From: Actinomycetes bacterium
GTDB taxonomy: Bacteria > Actinomycetota > Actinomycetes > Actinomycetales > Microbacteriaceae
Assembly (NCBI GenBank): GCA_023431405.1
Contig: JAEYVZ010000071.1
Span: 1 to 5,387 of the forward strand
Length of the DNA: 5,387 nucleotides
Reading direction: 5' to 3'
The stretch's first letter is position 1; each line of letters starts with the position of its first letter. The notes beneath the pieces were generated by a model. The model saw nothing but the letters and a program-made list of their open reading frames with translations, made no database searches and had not been told where the DNA came from. This document shows positions 1-5,335 of this stretch, one piece after another. The translations under genes and the position numbers were made by a program.

Positions 1-355
1 TCGCCGTCTCGGTCGCGGGCGCCGCGGGCACCGCGGGCTCGGGGGTGGCGGGCGCAGGGGCGGCGGATGCCGGGGCGGTCACGCCCGCGGCGGCGATCGC
101 CTCGTCGGCCGATTCGCCTTCGCCGGCCAGCACCGCGATCGGGGAGCCGACGGCCGCGGCGGCACCGGCATCCACGAAGAGCGCGGCCACGACGCCGGCG
201 ACTTCCGCCTCGTATTCGACGACGGCCTTCTCGGTCTCGATCTCGACGATCTCCTGGCCCACCTCGACGCGGTCGCCCACGGCGACCAGCCACGACTGCA
301 CGGCAGCCTCGGTGGCACCGGCGGCCAGCGCCGGCATGCGGATGACGGCAGCCAT
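1..355 (-). CDS. Dihydrolipoamide acyltransferase (E2), N-terminal part with lipoyl domain; runs off the window
   Basis: This is the amino-terminal 118 codons of an E2 subunit of a 2-oxoacid or acetoin dehydrogenase complex. E2 carries the acyl group from E1 on a lipoyl-lysine arm and transfers it to CoA. Residues 1-78 read as a biotinyl/lipoyl domain: a start MAAVIRMPAL, a WLVAVGDRVEVGQ segment, and the lipoylation motif IETEKA with the modified lysine at K43. From about residue 92 the chain becomes an Ala/Pro-rich linker, the usual flexible hinge after an E2 lipoyl domain. The subunit-binding and catalytic domains would lie beyond base 1. The start overlaps the E1 stop by one base (TGATG), and AGGAGG sits 6 nt upstream, so translation is probably coupled to E1. 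The visible part alone does not exclude another lipoyl or biotinyl carrier, but the E1 neighbour strongly favours E2. The substrate class is unresolved. Confidence 0.88.
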   Translation of the reverse strand, partial: MAAVIRMPALAAGATEAAVQSWLVAVGDRVEVGQEIVEIETEKAVVEYEAEVAGVVAALFVDAGAAAAVGSPIAVLAGEGESADEAIAAAGVTAPASAAPAPATPEPAVPAAPATETA

Positions 356-2544
356 CAGCGGCCTCCTGCGTTCTTGCGCACGCGCTCGAGCCCCGCGGCG
401 ACCTCTTCGGTGCGGGCGATGGCCGCCCGCTCGAGCACCTTCGAGATGCTCGGGCTGGCCTCACCGCCGGTGACGCGCTCGATGGGCTGGTCGAGCCAGT
501 CGAACAGACGGCGCTGCAGCTCGTCGGCGAGCCAGGCACCGTACGAGGTTCCCCGCGCACCCTGCTCGACGATCATGACGGCGCCGGTCTTCTTGACGCT
601 GCGCTCGATGGTCTCCCAGTCGAGGGAGGCCCGGTCGAGCCAGCGCAGGTCGATCACCTCGGCGTCGACCCCGGTCTGCTCCACGGCTTCGAGCGTGTGC
701 CCCACCATCGAGAGATAGGTGAGCACCGTCACCTCGGAGCCCTCGCGACGCACGGCGGCGCGGCCCGGCGGGATGATGTAGTCGAGGTCGCCTTCCGGCA
801 TCCGATCCGCCGTGCCGTACAGGTCGACGTGCTCGATCACGAGCACCGGGTCTTCGAGGGCGAGGGCGGCGTTGAGGAGCCCGATGTAGTCGGCCGCGTT
901 GGAGGCCGCGACGATCCGCCAGCCGGGGGCGGTGGCGAAGATGCCCGCGGGGTCCATGAGGTGCTGGGAGCCGTAGCCGGAGCCCATCGCCACCTTGGTG
1001 CGCAGCACGAGCGGCATGGTGTTGTTGTCGCCGAACATGTGCCGCGCCTTGCCCACCTGGTTGAACACCTGGTCGGCGGCGACCCACATGAAGTCGGGAT
1101 ACATGAACTCCACGACGGGGCGGAAGCGTCCGTCGAGCGCCACTCCCCCGGCCAGGCCGAAGAAGGCGTTCTCGCTGATGGGCGTTCCGATGACGCGATC
1201 GGGCCCGAAGGCCGCGAACAGGCCCTTGGTGGCGCCGTTCGTTCCGCCGCCGAGGCGGTGCACGTCCTCACCCATGACGATGATGCGCTCGTCCTCGCGC
1301 ATGCGGCGCTCCATCGCAGCGGCGACGGCATCGACGAACTTGACGTCGGTCCACGAGCCCGCGGCCGGGTCGGGCTCCGTGGTCGAGAGGCCCTCGAGCT
1401 CCGACGCGTCGCTGCGGATGCCGGTGTCGACGACCTTCGGGTCGGGCCACAGCGCCGGCACGATGCGGCGGCGACCGGCGTTGTCGGGGTCGTCCTCGAC
1501 GAGCTGGGAGACCGCGTCGGCCATCGCCTGCTGCGCTTGAGCGCGCATCTGGGCGGCTTCGTCGGGGCTCAGCACCGAGAGGTTCGCGAGCTCGGTGGTC
1601 ATGCGCACGATCGGGTCGCGCGCACGCCAGGCCTTCTCCTCGTCCTTCGTGCGGTAGCCGAATGCGCTGCCCGGGTAGGGGCCGTTCTGGTGGAAGAACC
1701 GGTAGACCTCGGCCTCGATGATGGCGGGGCCTTCGCCGCCGCGCATGCGCTCGAGCGCCTCCTGGGTCGCGAGGTGCACCGCGAGCGGGTCCATGCCGTC
1801 CACGCGCCAGGACGGGATGCCGAAGCCCTGGCCACGCACCGAGAACCGCGGGTCGGCGGTGATCTCGTCGGCGTGGGTGGAGACGGCGTACAGGTTGTTC
1901 TCGATGAAGTACATGACCGGCAACCGCCAGGCCGCCGCCAGGTTCATCGATTCCAGGACGGAGCCGATCTGACTGGAGCCGTCGCCGAAGTAGTTGATCG
2001 ACACGTCGGTGGTACCGGAATGCTTCTGCGCCCAGGCGTTGCCGGCGGCGATGGGGGCGCCGCCGCCCACGATCGCGTTGGTGCCGAGGGCGCCGGCTTC
2101 GAGCCACTGCAGGTGCATCGAGCCGCCGCGGCCCCCTGAGAAGCCCTGCGCGAGACCGAGGATCTCGGCGAGCGTGCGCTGCAGGAGCGCCTGCATCGGC
2201 TCGTCGACGAGGGCGGCGGGGTCGAGCACGCCGCCGGAGACGTGGCCGATCGCCTTGGCGAGGAACTGGTGGTGGCCGCGGTGGGAGCCGTTCACCGCGT
2301 CGGTCGAGCGCAGCGTCACGATCGACCCGACCGCGCCACCCTCCTGTCCGATGCTGGAGTGGGCGGGGCCGTGCACGAGACCGGCACCGGCGAGTTCGAG
2401 CACGCTCTCCTCGAATGCGCGGATCAGGTGGAGCTGACCGAGCATGGTCGTCAGCAGCGCCGGGTCTGCGGCCTTCCAGTCGGCCGAGGTGGTGCTCAGT
2501 TCGATCCAGGGGACCTCGGTCGAGAGTTTGCGTCGTCGCGGCAT
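355..2544 (-). CDS. Fused alpha/beta thiamine-diphosphate-dependent dehydrogenase E1 component
   Basis: This 729-aa cytoplasmic protein joins the two chains usually found separately as E1-alpha and E1-beta. E1 decarboxylates a 2-oxo acid, or cleaves acetoin, on thiamine diphosphate and passes the acyl group to the lipoyl arm of E2. The alpha half (about 30-345) shows an SHRGHHQFLAK segment (87-97), GGRGGSMH (137-144), and the ThDP/Mg motif from GDG (187-189) to ENN (215-217). A linker of roughly 50 residues follows. The beta half begins near 398 and has the cofactor glutamate in MGEDV (E426), ISE (456-458) and GSQH (H528). A transketolase C-terminal-type domain spans about 590-710. An upstream in-frame extension exists, but I chose the ATG at 2544 because GGAG lies 6 nt before it and the extension has no family-like sequence. 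The next gene is E2. An E3 gene is not in view. Branched-chain oxoacid, pyruvate and acetoin-type substrates all remain possible. Confidence 0.9.
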   Translation of the reverse strand: MPRRRKLSTEVPWIELSTTSADWKAADPALLTTMLGQLHLIRAFEESVLELAGAGLVHGPAHSSIGQEGGAVGSIVTLRSTDAVNGSHRGHHQFLAKAIGHVSGGVLDPAALVDEPMQALLQRTLAEILGLAQGFSGGRGGSMHLQWLEAGALGTNAIVGGGAPIAAGNAWAQKHSGTTDVSINYFGDGSSQIGSVLESMNLAAAWRLPVMYFIENNLYAVSTHADEITADPRFSVRGQGFGIPSWRVDGMDPLAVHLATQEALERMRGGEGPAIIEAEVYRFFHQNGPYPGSAFGYRTKDEEKAWRARDPIVRMTTELANLSVLSPDEAAQMRAQAQQAMADAVSQLVEDDPDNAGRRRIVPALWPDPKVVDTGIRSDASELEGLSTTEPDPAAGSWTDVKFVDAVAAAMERRMREDERIIVMGEDVHRLGGGTNGATKGLFAAFGPDRVIGTPISENAFFGLAGGVALDGRFRPVVEFMYPDFMWVAADQVFNQVGKARHMFGDNNTMPLVLRTKVAMGSGYGSQHLMDPAGIFATAPGWRIVAASNAADYIGLLNAALALEDPVLVIEHVDLYGTADRMPEGDLDYIIPPGRAAVRREGSEVTVLTYLSMVGHTLEAVEQTGVDAEVIDLRWLDRASLDWETIERSVKKTGAVMIVEQGARGTSYGAWLADELQRRLFDWLDQPIERVTGGEASPSISKVLERAAIARTEEVAAGLERVRKNAGGR
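362..367 (-). promoter_or_regulatory. Shine-Dalgarno of the E2 gene
   Basis: Read on the minus strand this is a perfect AGGAGG, 6 nt before the E2 ATG at 355-353 and inside the last codons of E1. It fixes the E2 start and shows that E2 has its own strong initiation signal despite overlapping E1. Confidence 0.8.
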
Positions 2545-2550
2545 GTCTGT

Positions 2551-2554
2551 CTCC
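2551..2554 (-). promoter_or_regulatory. Shine-Dalgarno deciding the E1 start
   Basis: GGAG on the minus strand lies 6 nt before the ATG at 2544-2542. Two further in-frame ATGs, at 2556 and 2565, lie just upstream but have no comparable purine-rich box. This supports MPRRRK as the amino terminus. Confidence 0.6.
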
Positions 2555-2571
2555 ATCGATCTCATGCGATG
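2554..2571 (-). other. Possible small hairpin in the E1 leader
   Basis: In the minus-strand transcript CATCG (2571-2567) can pair with CGATG (2558-2554) across an 8-nt loop, and the 3' arm overlaps the first G of the E1 GGAG box. With the proposed transcription start near 2571 the hairpin would form the very 5' end of the mRNA. Five base pairs is little, and chance is a fair explanation. Confidence 0.2.
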
Positions 2572-2577
2572 AACCCC

Positions 2578-2607
2578 ACGGTAGAGGATCATTGCATCCA
2601 ATTTCAA
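2578..2607 (-). promoter_or_regulatory. Candidate promoter of the E1-E2 operon
   Basis: Reading leftwards on the minus strand, TTGAAA (2607-2602) is a good -35 match. TACCGT (2583-2578), 18 bp later, fits the TAnnnT pattern typical of actinobacterial -10 boxes. Transcription would start near 2571, leaving a leader of about 27 nt before the E1 ATG. The candidate operator at 2591-2602 sits inside the spacer, so a bound repressor would block RNA polymerase. This is pattern matching only. Confidence 0.4.
2591..2602. promoter_or_regulatory. Candidate GntR operator 1 (ATTG-N4-CAAT palindrome)
   Basis: ATTGCATCCAAT has perfect 4-bp inverted arms around a 4-bp centre. Its size and shape suit a dimeric winged-helix regulator such as the FCD protein encoded at 3228-3914. 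Its reverse complement matches the second site at 2654-2665 in 9 of 12 positions. It lies within the proposed E1 promoter, between the -35 and the -10, which suggests repression. No binding evidence can come from the sequence alone. Confidence 0.4.
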
Positions 2608-2610
2608 CCG

Positions 2611-2634
2611 ATCTCCCGAAGATTCTTCCGAGAT
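2611..2634. repeat. Nested inverted repeat in the divergent region
   Basis: An inner dyad GAAGA-T-TCTTC (2618-2628) is flanked by outer arms ATCTC (2611-2615) and GAGAT (2630-2634). The outer arms are offset by half a base from the inner centre because one side has an extra C. The single-base centre makes an RNA hairpin of the full inner arm unlikely, so a protein-binding site is the more natural reading. It is unlike the two ATTG/CAAT sites, so it could bind a different regulator. Confidence 0.35.
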
Positions 2635-2653
2635 GTGGCCGATTGACCCTCCG

Positions 2654-2665
2654 GCTGGATACAAT
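2654..2665. promoter_or_regulatory. Candidate GntR operator 2
   Basis: GCTGGATACAAT shares the core TGGATnCAAT with the reverse complement of operator 1. It keeps one good half-site (CAAT), while the other is degraded (GCTG). Centre-to-centre distance from operator 1 is 63 bp, close to six turns of B-DNA, so both sites would face the same side of the helix. It overlaps the -10-like TACAAT facing the VOC gene. Confidence 0.35.
2660..2665 (+). promoter_or_regulatory. Candidate -10 element for the VOC-GntR-ALDH operon
   Basis: TACAAT differs from TATAAT by one base and lies 33 nt before the VOC ATG, so transcription would start near 2672. No convincing -35 is found 16-18 bp upstream; the TTGACC at 2643-2648 is too close, with an 11-bp spacer. 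The element overlaps the second candidate operator, so it may be an operator half-site instead of, or as well as, a -10 box. Confidence 0.3.
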
Positions 2666-2684
2666 CAAGCCCACGATGTCGTGA

Positions 2685-2693
2685 GAAGAGGAG
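2685..2693 (+). promoter_or_regulatory. Shine-Dalgarno deciding the VOC gene start
   Basis: GAAGAGGAG ends 5 nt before the ATG at 2699-2701. The open frame extends further upstream to an ATG at 2633, but that one would put the promoter-like elements inside the gene and has no such box. The start at 2699 is therefore preferred. Confidence 0.75.
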
Positions 2694-2698
2694 CAAAG

Positions 2699-3223
2699 AT
2701 GCCGATCCCCGGGATGAGAGGAACCGACCACGTCGGTTTCACCGTGCCCGACCTCGACGAGGCCGAGCGGTTCTTCGTCGACGTGCTCGGTGCCGTGCAC
2801 GTCTACACCCTCGGCCCCAAGCGCGCCGACGACGACTTCATGGCCGTCCACCTGGGCGTCCACCCCCGCACCGAGATCACCGAGATCCGCTTCTACCGGC
2901 TCGGCAACGGCAGCAACGTCGAGCTCTTCCACTACGCGAGCGCCGACGGTCAGGCCCCACAGCCGCGCAACAGTGACATCGGCGGGCACCACCTCGCCCT
3001 CTACGTCGACGACATGGACGCCGCCGAACGCTACCTCCGCGAGAAGGGCGTCGAGGTCATGGGCGCCCCTGTCGTCAGCGCCGGCGCCTCGGCAGGTCAG
3101 CGGTGGCTGTACTTCCGCAGCCCCTGGGGCATGCAGTTCGAGCTCGTCTCCTTCCCCGAAGGCAAGGCCTACGAAACGGATGCCGAGGTGCGCCTGTGGC
3201 ATCCGGCACATCCGGCAGAGTAG
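2699..3223 (+). CDS. VOC-superfamily (glyoxalase/bleomycin-resistance/dioxygenase fold) metalloprotein
   Basis: This 174-aa cytoplasmic protein is built of two beta-alpha-beta-beta-beta modules, as in the vicinal oxygen chelate superfamily. The first is about residues 8-80 (DHVGFTVPDLDEAERFF) and the second about 95-152 (HHLALYVDDMDAAERYL through QFELVSFP). All four expected metal-ligand positions can be placed: H11, E75 in VELFHY, H98 and E148. It is therefore probably an active metal enzyme and not just an antibiotic-binding relative. Family members are lyases, epimerases or ring-cleaving dioxygenases, and the fold alone does not say which. A tail of about 20 residues after the fold (KAYETDAEVRLWHP) may help identify orthologues. 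It is the first gene of the plus-strand operon, 4 nt ahead of the GntR gene and divergent from the E1-E2 operon. It most likely processes an intermediate of the same pathway. The specific reaction is unknown. Confidence 0.85.
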   Translation: MPIPGMRGTDHVGFTVPDLDEAERFFVDVLGAVHVYTLGPKRADDDFMAVHLGVHPRTEITEIRFYRLGNGSNVELFHYASADGQAPQPRNSDIGGHHLALYVDDMDAAERYLREKGVEVMGAPVVSAGASAGQRWLYFRSPWGMQFELVSFPEGKAYETDAEVRLWHPAHPAE

Positions 3224-3227
3224 TCGG

Positions 3228-3914
3228 ATGAGCGAGATCGAGACCGCACGCACGCGCGACGGCGACGCGGGCACCCGGATCGCCGACGGCATCCGCGCGC
3301 GCATCATCGACGGCACCTACCCTCCCGGCACGCGCATCCGCCAGGAAGACGTCGCCACCGAGTTCGGGGCGAGCCGGGTGCCCGTGCGGGAGGCCATCCG
3401 CCTCCTCGAGTACGAGGGTCTCGTCACCGTCGTCGCCAACTCCGGCGCCTGGGTGTCGCACCTGACCCTCGCCGAATGCGAGGAGGTCTACCAGATGCGC
3501 GAGCGACTCGAGCCGCTGCTCCTGCGCTACGCGGCCCCACAGTTGGCAGAGCCCGCTCTCGACCATCTCGCGGACCTCGCCCAGCGCATCAGCGAGGCGG
3601 GCGACGACACCGAGACCTTCCTCCGGCTCGACCGCGAGTTCCATCTCGCCAGCTACGCCCCCGCCCAGACCTCGCAGCTCGACCCCCTCATCCGCAAGCT
3701 CTGGAACACCACCGCGCCCTACCGCCGCGCCTATGTCTCCTCGTGGGACCCCGACGCCCGCCGCATCGCCTACGAAGAGCACCATCTGATGGTCTCCGCC
3801 CTCAAAGACGGCGACGTCGAGGAGGCCGAACGCGTGCTCGGCGGCCACATCCGGCGCACGCGCCGGCATCTCGCCCGCACCCCGCACATCTTCGACAGCG
3901 CCCACGCCCACTGA
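3228..3914 (+). CDS. GntR-family transcriptional regulator, FCD (FadR C-terminal) subfamily
   Basis: This 228-aa protein has a winged helix at about residues 17-80, with the typical run QEDVATEFGASRVPVREAIR (39-58) and LLEYEGLV after it. An all-helical FCD ligand-binding domain spans about 85-215. FCD metal-ligand positions are visible: D135 and H139 in DREFH, H185 in the EEHH segment and H207 in GGHIRR. Proteins of this subfamily usually sense a small carboxylate and control neighbouring catabolic genes, most often as repressors released by a pathway metabolite. The start at 3228 is 4 nt after the VOC stop. The ribosome site there is weak (GGCAGAG), so translation probably depends on coupling. 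An in-frame extension upstream runs through the VOC gene and is a shadow. Likely targets are the two palindromes in the divergent region at 2591-2602 and 2654-2665, and its own operon. Confidence 0.93.
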   Translation: MSEIETARTRDGDAGTRIADGIRARIIDGTYPPGTRIRQEDVATEFGASRVPVREAIRLLEYEGLVTVVANSGAWVSHLTLAECEEVYQMRERLEPLLLRYAAPQLAEPALDHLADLAQRISEAGDDTETFLRLDREFHLASYAPAQTSQLDPLIRKLWNTTAPYRRAYVSSWDPDARRIAYEEHHLMVSALKDGDVEEAERVLGGHIRRTRRHLARTPHIFDSAHAH

Positions 3915-3946
3915 CCCGAATCTGATCCCCCGACGAAAGGCCACGC

Positions 3947-5323
3947 ATGCCCATCGCATCCATCAACCCCGCCACCGGTGAGACGCTCGCCACGTTCGAC
4001 GAGCACGACGACCACGAGATCGAGACCCGCATCGCCGCGGCCCACGGCGCCTACCAGGCCTTGCGCGCCACCGACTTCGCCACGCGCGCCGGATGGATGC
4101 GGGCAGCCGCCGACCTCCTCGACGCGGACGTCGAGAAGGTGGCCGAGCTGATCACCCTCGAGATGGGCAAGACACTCGCTCAGGCCCGCGCCGAGGTGCA
4201 CAAGTCGGCCAAGGGCATGCGGTACTACGCCGACCACGCCGAGGAGTTCCTGTCGGGCTCGACCCTCGACGACCCGAGCGCCGTCGGGGCGTCGTCGGCG
4301 CACACCGTGTACCAGCCGCTCGGGGTGGTCCTCGCCGTCATGCCGTGGAATTACCCCATCTGGCAGGTCGTGCGCTTCGCCGCCCCCGCCCTCATGGCCG
4401 GCAACACGGGTCTCCTGAAGCACGCGTCGAACGTGCCGCAGGCCGCCCTCTACCTCGACACCCTCTTCGAGCGGGGCGGCTTCCCCCGGGGGTCGTTCCA
4501 CTCGCTGCTGATCCCGGCGGCCAAGGTCGAAGGCGTCCTCCGCGATCGCCGTGTCGTGGCGGCCACCCTCACCGGCTCCGAGCCCGCAGGCCGCTCGGTC
4601 GCAGCGATCGCCGGCTCCGAGGTCAAGCACGTCGTGCTGGAGCTCGGCGGCTCCGACCCCTTCATCGTGATGCCCTCCGCCGACCTCGACCGCGCGGTGG
4701 CCACGGCGGTCACCTCCCGCACGACCAACAACGGGCAGGCGTGCATCAACGCGAAGCGCTTCATCGTCCACGCCGACGTGCACGACGCGTTCGTCGAGAA
4801 GTTCTCGGCGGCGATGTCCGCGCTGCGCGTGGGAGACCCGCGCGACGAGTCGACCGACGTCGGGCCGCTCGCTACGAAGTCGGGCCGCGAAGAGCTCGCG
4901 GAGCTCGTCGACGACGCCCTGGCATCCGGCGCCACCGCCGTCACCGGCGGAGCCCTCCCGGACGGCGACGGCTGGTTCTACCCGCCGACCGTGCTCACGG
5001 GCGTCACGGAGAGCATGCGCCTCTACCGCGAGGAGGCCTTCGGCCCCGTCGCGACGGTCTTCCGGGTGGCGGATGCCGATGAGGCGCTGCGCATCGCGAA
5101 CGACACGACGTTCGGCCTCAGCTCCGCCGTGTGGACGCAGGACGACGCCGAGGAGCAGGCGATCACCGCAGGCCTGGAGGCCGGCGCCGTGTTCGTCAAC
5201 GGCATGTCGATCTCGTACCCCGAGCTGCCGTTCGGCGGTGTCAAGGACTCGGGCGTCGGACGCGAGCTGTCGGCCGAAGGCATCCGCGAATTCTGCAACC
5301 TGAAGTCGGTCTGGAAGGCCTGA
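3947..5323 (+). CDS. gabD1: Succinate-semialdehyde dehydrogenase, GabD1 type
   Basis: This 458-aa cytoplasmic aldehyde dehydrogenase oxidises an aldehyde to a carboxylate with NAD(P)+. Near-complete agreement, from memory, with mycobacterial GabD1 in both length and signature stretches (MPIASINPATGET, GLLKHASNVPQ, LELGGSDPFIVMPSADLD, YPELPFGGVK) points to succinate semialdehyde as substrate and succinate as product. Active-site residues are all present: N135 in PWNYP, K158, E232 in LELGG, the nucleophile C266 in GQACI, and E363 in EEAFGP. The start has GAAAGG 6 nt upstream and matches the family amino terminus. The 32-nt gap from the GntR gene has no clear promoter, so co-transcription is likely. 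The beginning and end are intact. Other semialdehydes are possible, because such enzymes can accept relatives and this copy sits in a catabolic cluster with no GABA transaminase in view. Confidence 0.88.
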   Translation: MPIASINPATGETLATFDEHDDHEIETRIAAAHGAYQALRATDFATRAGWMRAAADLLDADVEKVAELITLEMGKTLAQARAEVHKSAKGMRYYADHAEEFLSGSTLDDPSAVGASSAHTVYQPLGVVLAVMPWNYPIWQVVRFAAPALMAGNTGLLKHASNVPQAALYLDTLFERGGFPRGSFHSLLIPAAKVEGVLRDRRVVAATLTGSEPAGRSVAAIAGSEVKHVVLELGGSDPFIVMPSADLDRAVATAVTSRTTNNGQACINAKRFIVHADVHDAFVEKFSAAMSALRVGDPRDESTDVGPLATKSGREELAELVDDALASGATAVTGGALPDGDGWFYPPTVLTGVTESMRLYREEAFGPVATVFRVADADEALRIANDTTFGLSSAVWTQDDAEEQAITAGLEAGAVFVNGMSISYPELPFGGVKDSGVGRELSAEGIREFCNLKSVWKA

Positions 5324-5333
5324 CCCGTCAGGC
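5318..5333 (+). terminator. Hairpin overlapping the gabD1 stop codon, possible terminator
   Basis: GCCTGAC (5318-5324) and GTCAGGC (5327-5333) are perfect 7-bp inverted arms, realistically a 6-bp stem with a CCCG loop. The TGA stop codon (5321-5323) lies inside the left arm. No T-run follows, because the sequence turns into G homopolymer two bases later. A T-less hairpin terminator is plausible in a GC-rich actinobacterium, but the true downstream sequence appears to be missing. Confidence 0.5.
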
Positions 5334-5335
5334 GT

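Larger units (their letters stand above)
2545..2698. promoter_or_regulatory. Divergent control region between the E1-E2 and VOC-GntR-ALDH operons
   Basis: This 154-bp non-coding gap separates two operons transcribed away from each other. Its middle is visibly richer in A and T than the flanking genes. It holds two similar 12-bp palindromes, a separate nested dyad between them, a reasonable promoter for the minus-strand operon and a -10-like element for the plus-strand operon. I see no small ORF or riboswitch here, and it is too short for a large structured leader. The adjoining GntR/FCD gene makes autoregulation plus control of the divergent operon the likely arrangement. Confidence 0.7.

Noticed and set aside
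697..2139. Long open frame of 480 codons on the plus strand opposite E1
   Set aside because: It is antisense to a gene with clear catalytic motifs, has a composition dominated by Gly, Ala, Arg, His and Val, and no recognisable domain. High-GC genes commonly leave such open shadows.
2545..2664. 40-residue amino-terminal extension of E1
   Set aside because: It would begin inside the divergent promoter region opposite the -10-like element. The GGAG-supported ATG at 2544 fits better, and the extension has no family-like sequence.
2643..2665. TTGACC and TACAAT as a standard -35/-10 pair for the VOC operon
   Set aside because: The spacer is only 11 bp, against the usual 16-18, so the two boxes cannot work together as a normal sigma-70-type promoter.
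1268..3316. Open frame of 682 codons on the minus strand across E1, the divergent region and the VOC gene
   Set aside because: It crosses a promoter region and two well-supported genes in other frames, and its product is an Arg/Pro-rich shadow without domains.
3915..3946. Separate promoter for gabD1
   Set aside because: The 32-bp gap has a ribosome site but no recognisable -35/-10 pair, and continuation of the upstream transcript is the simpler explanation.
3770..4783. Open frame of 337 codons on the minus strand opposite GntR and gabD1
   Set aside because: It is a shadow of two clearly identified genes, Gly/Val/Glu-rich, with no domain and no ribosome site I could support.
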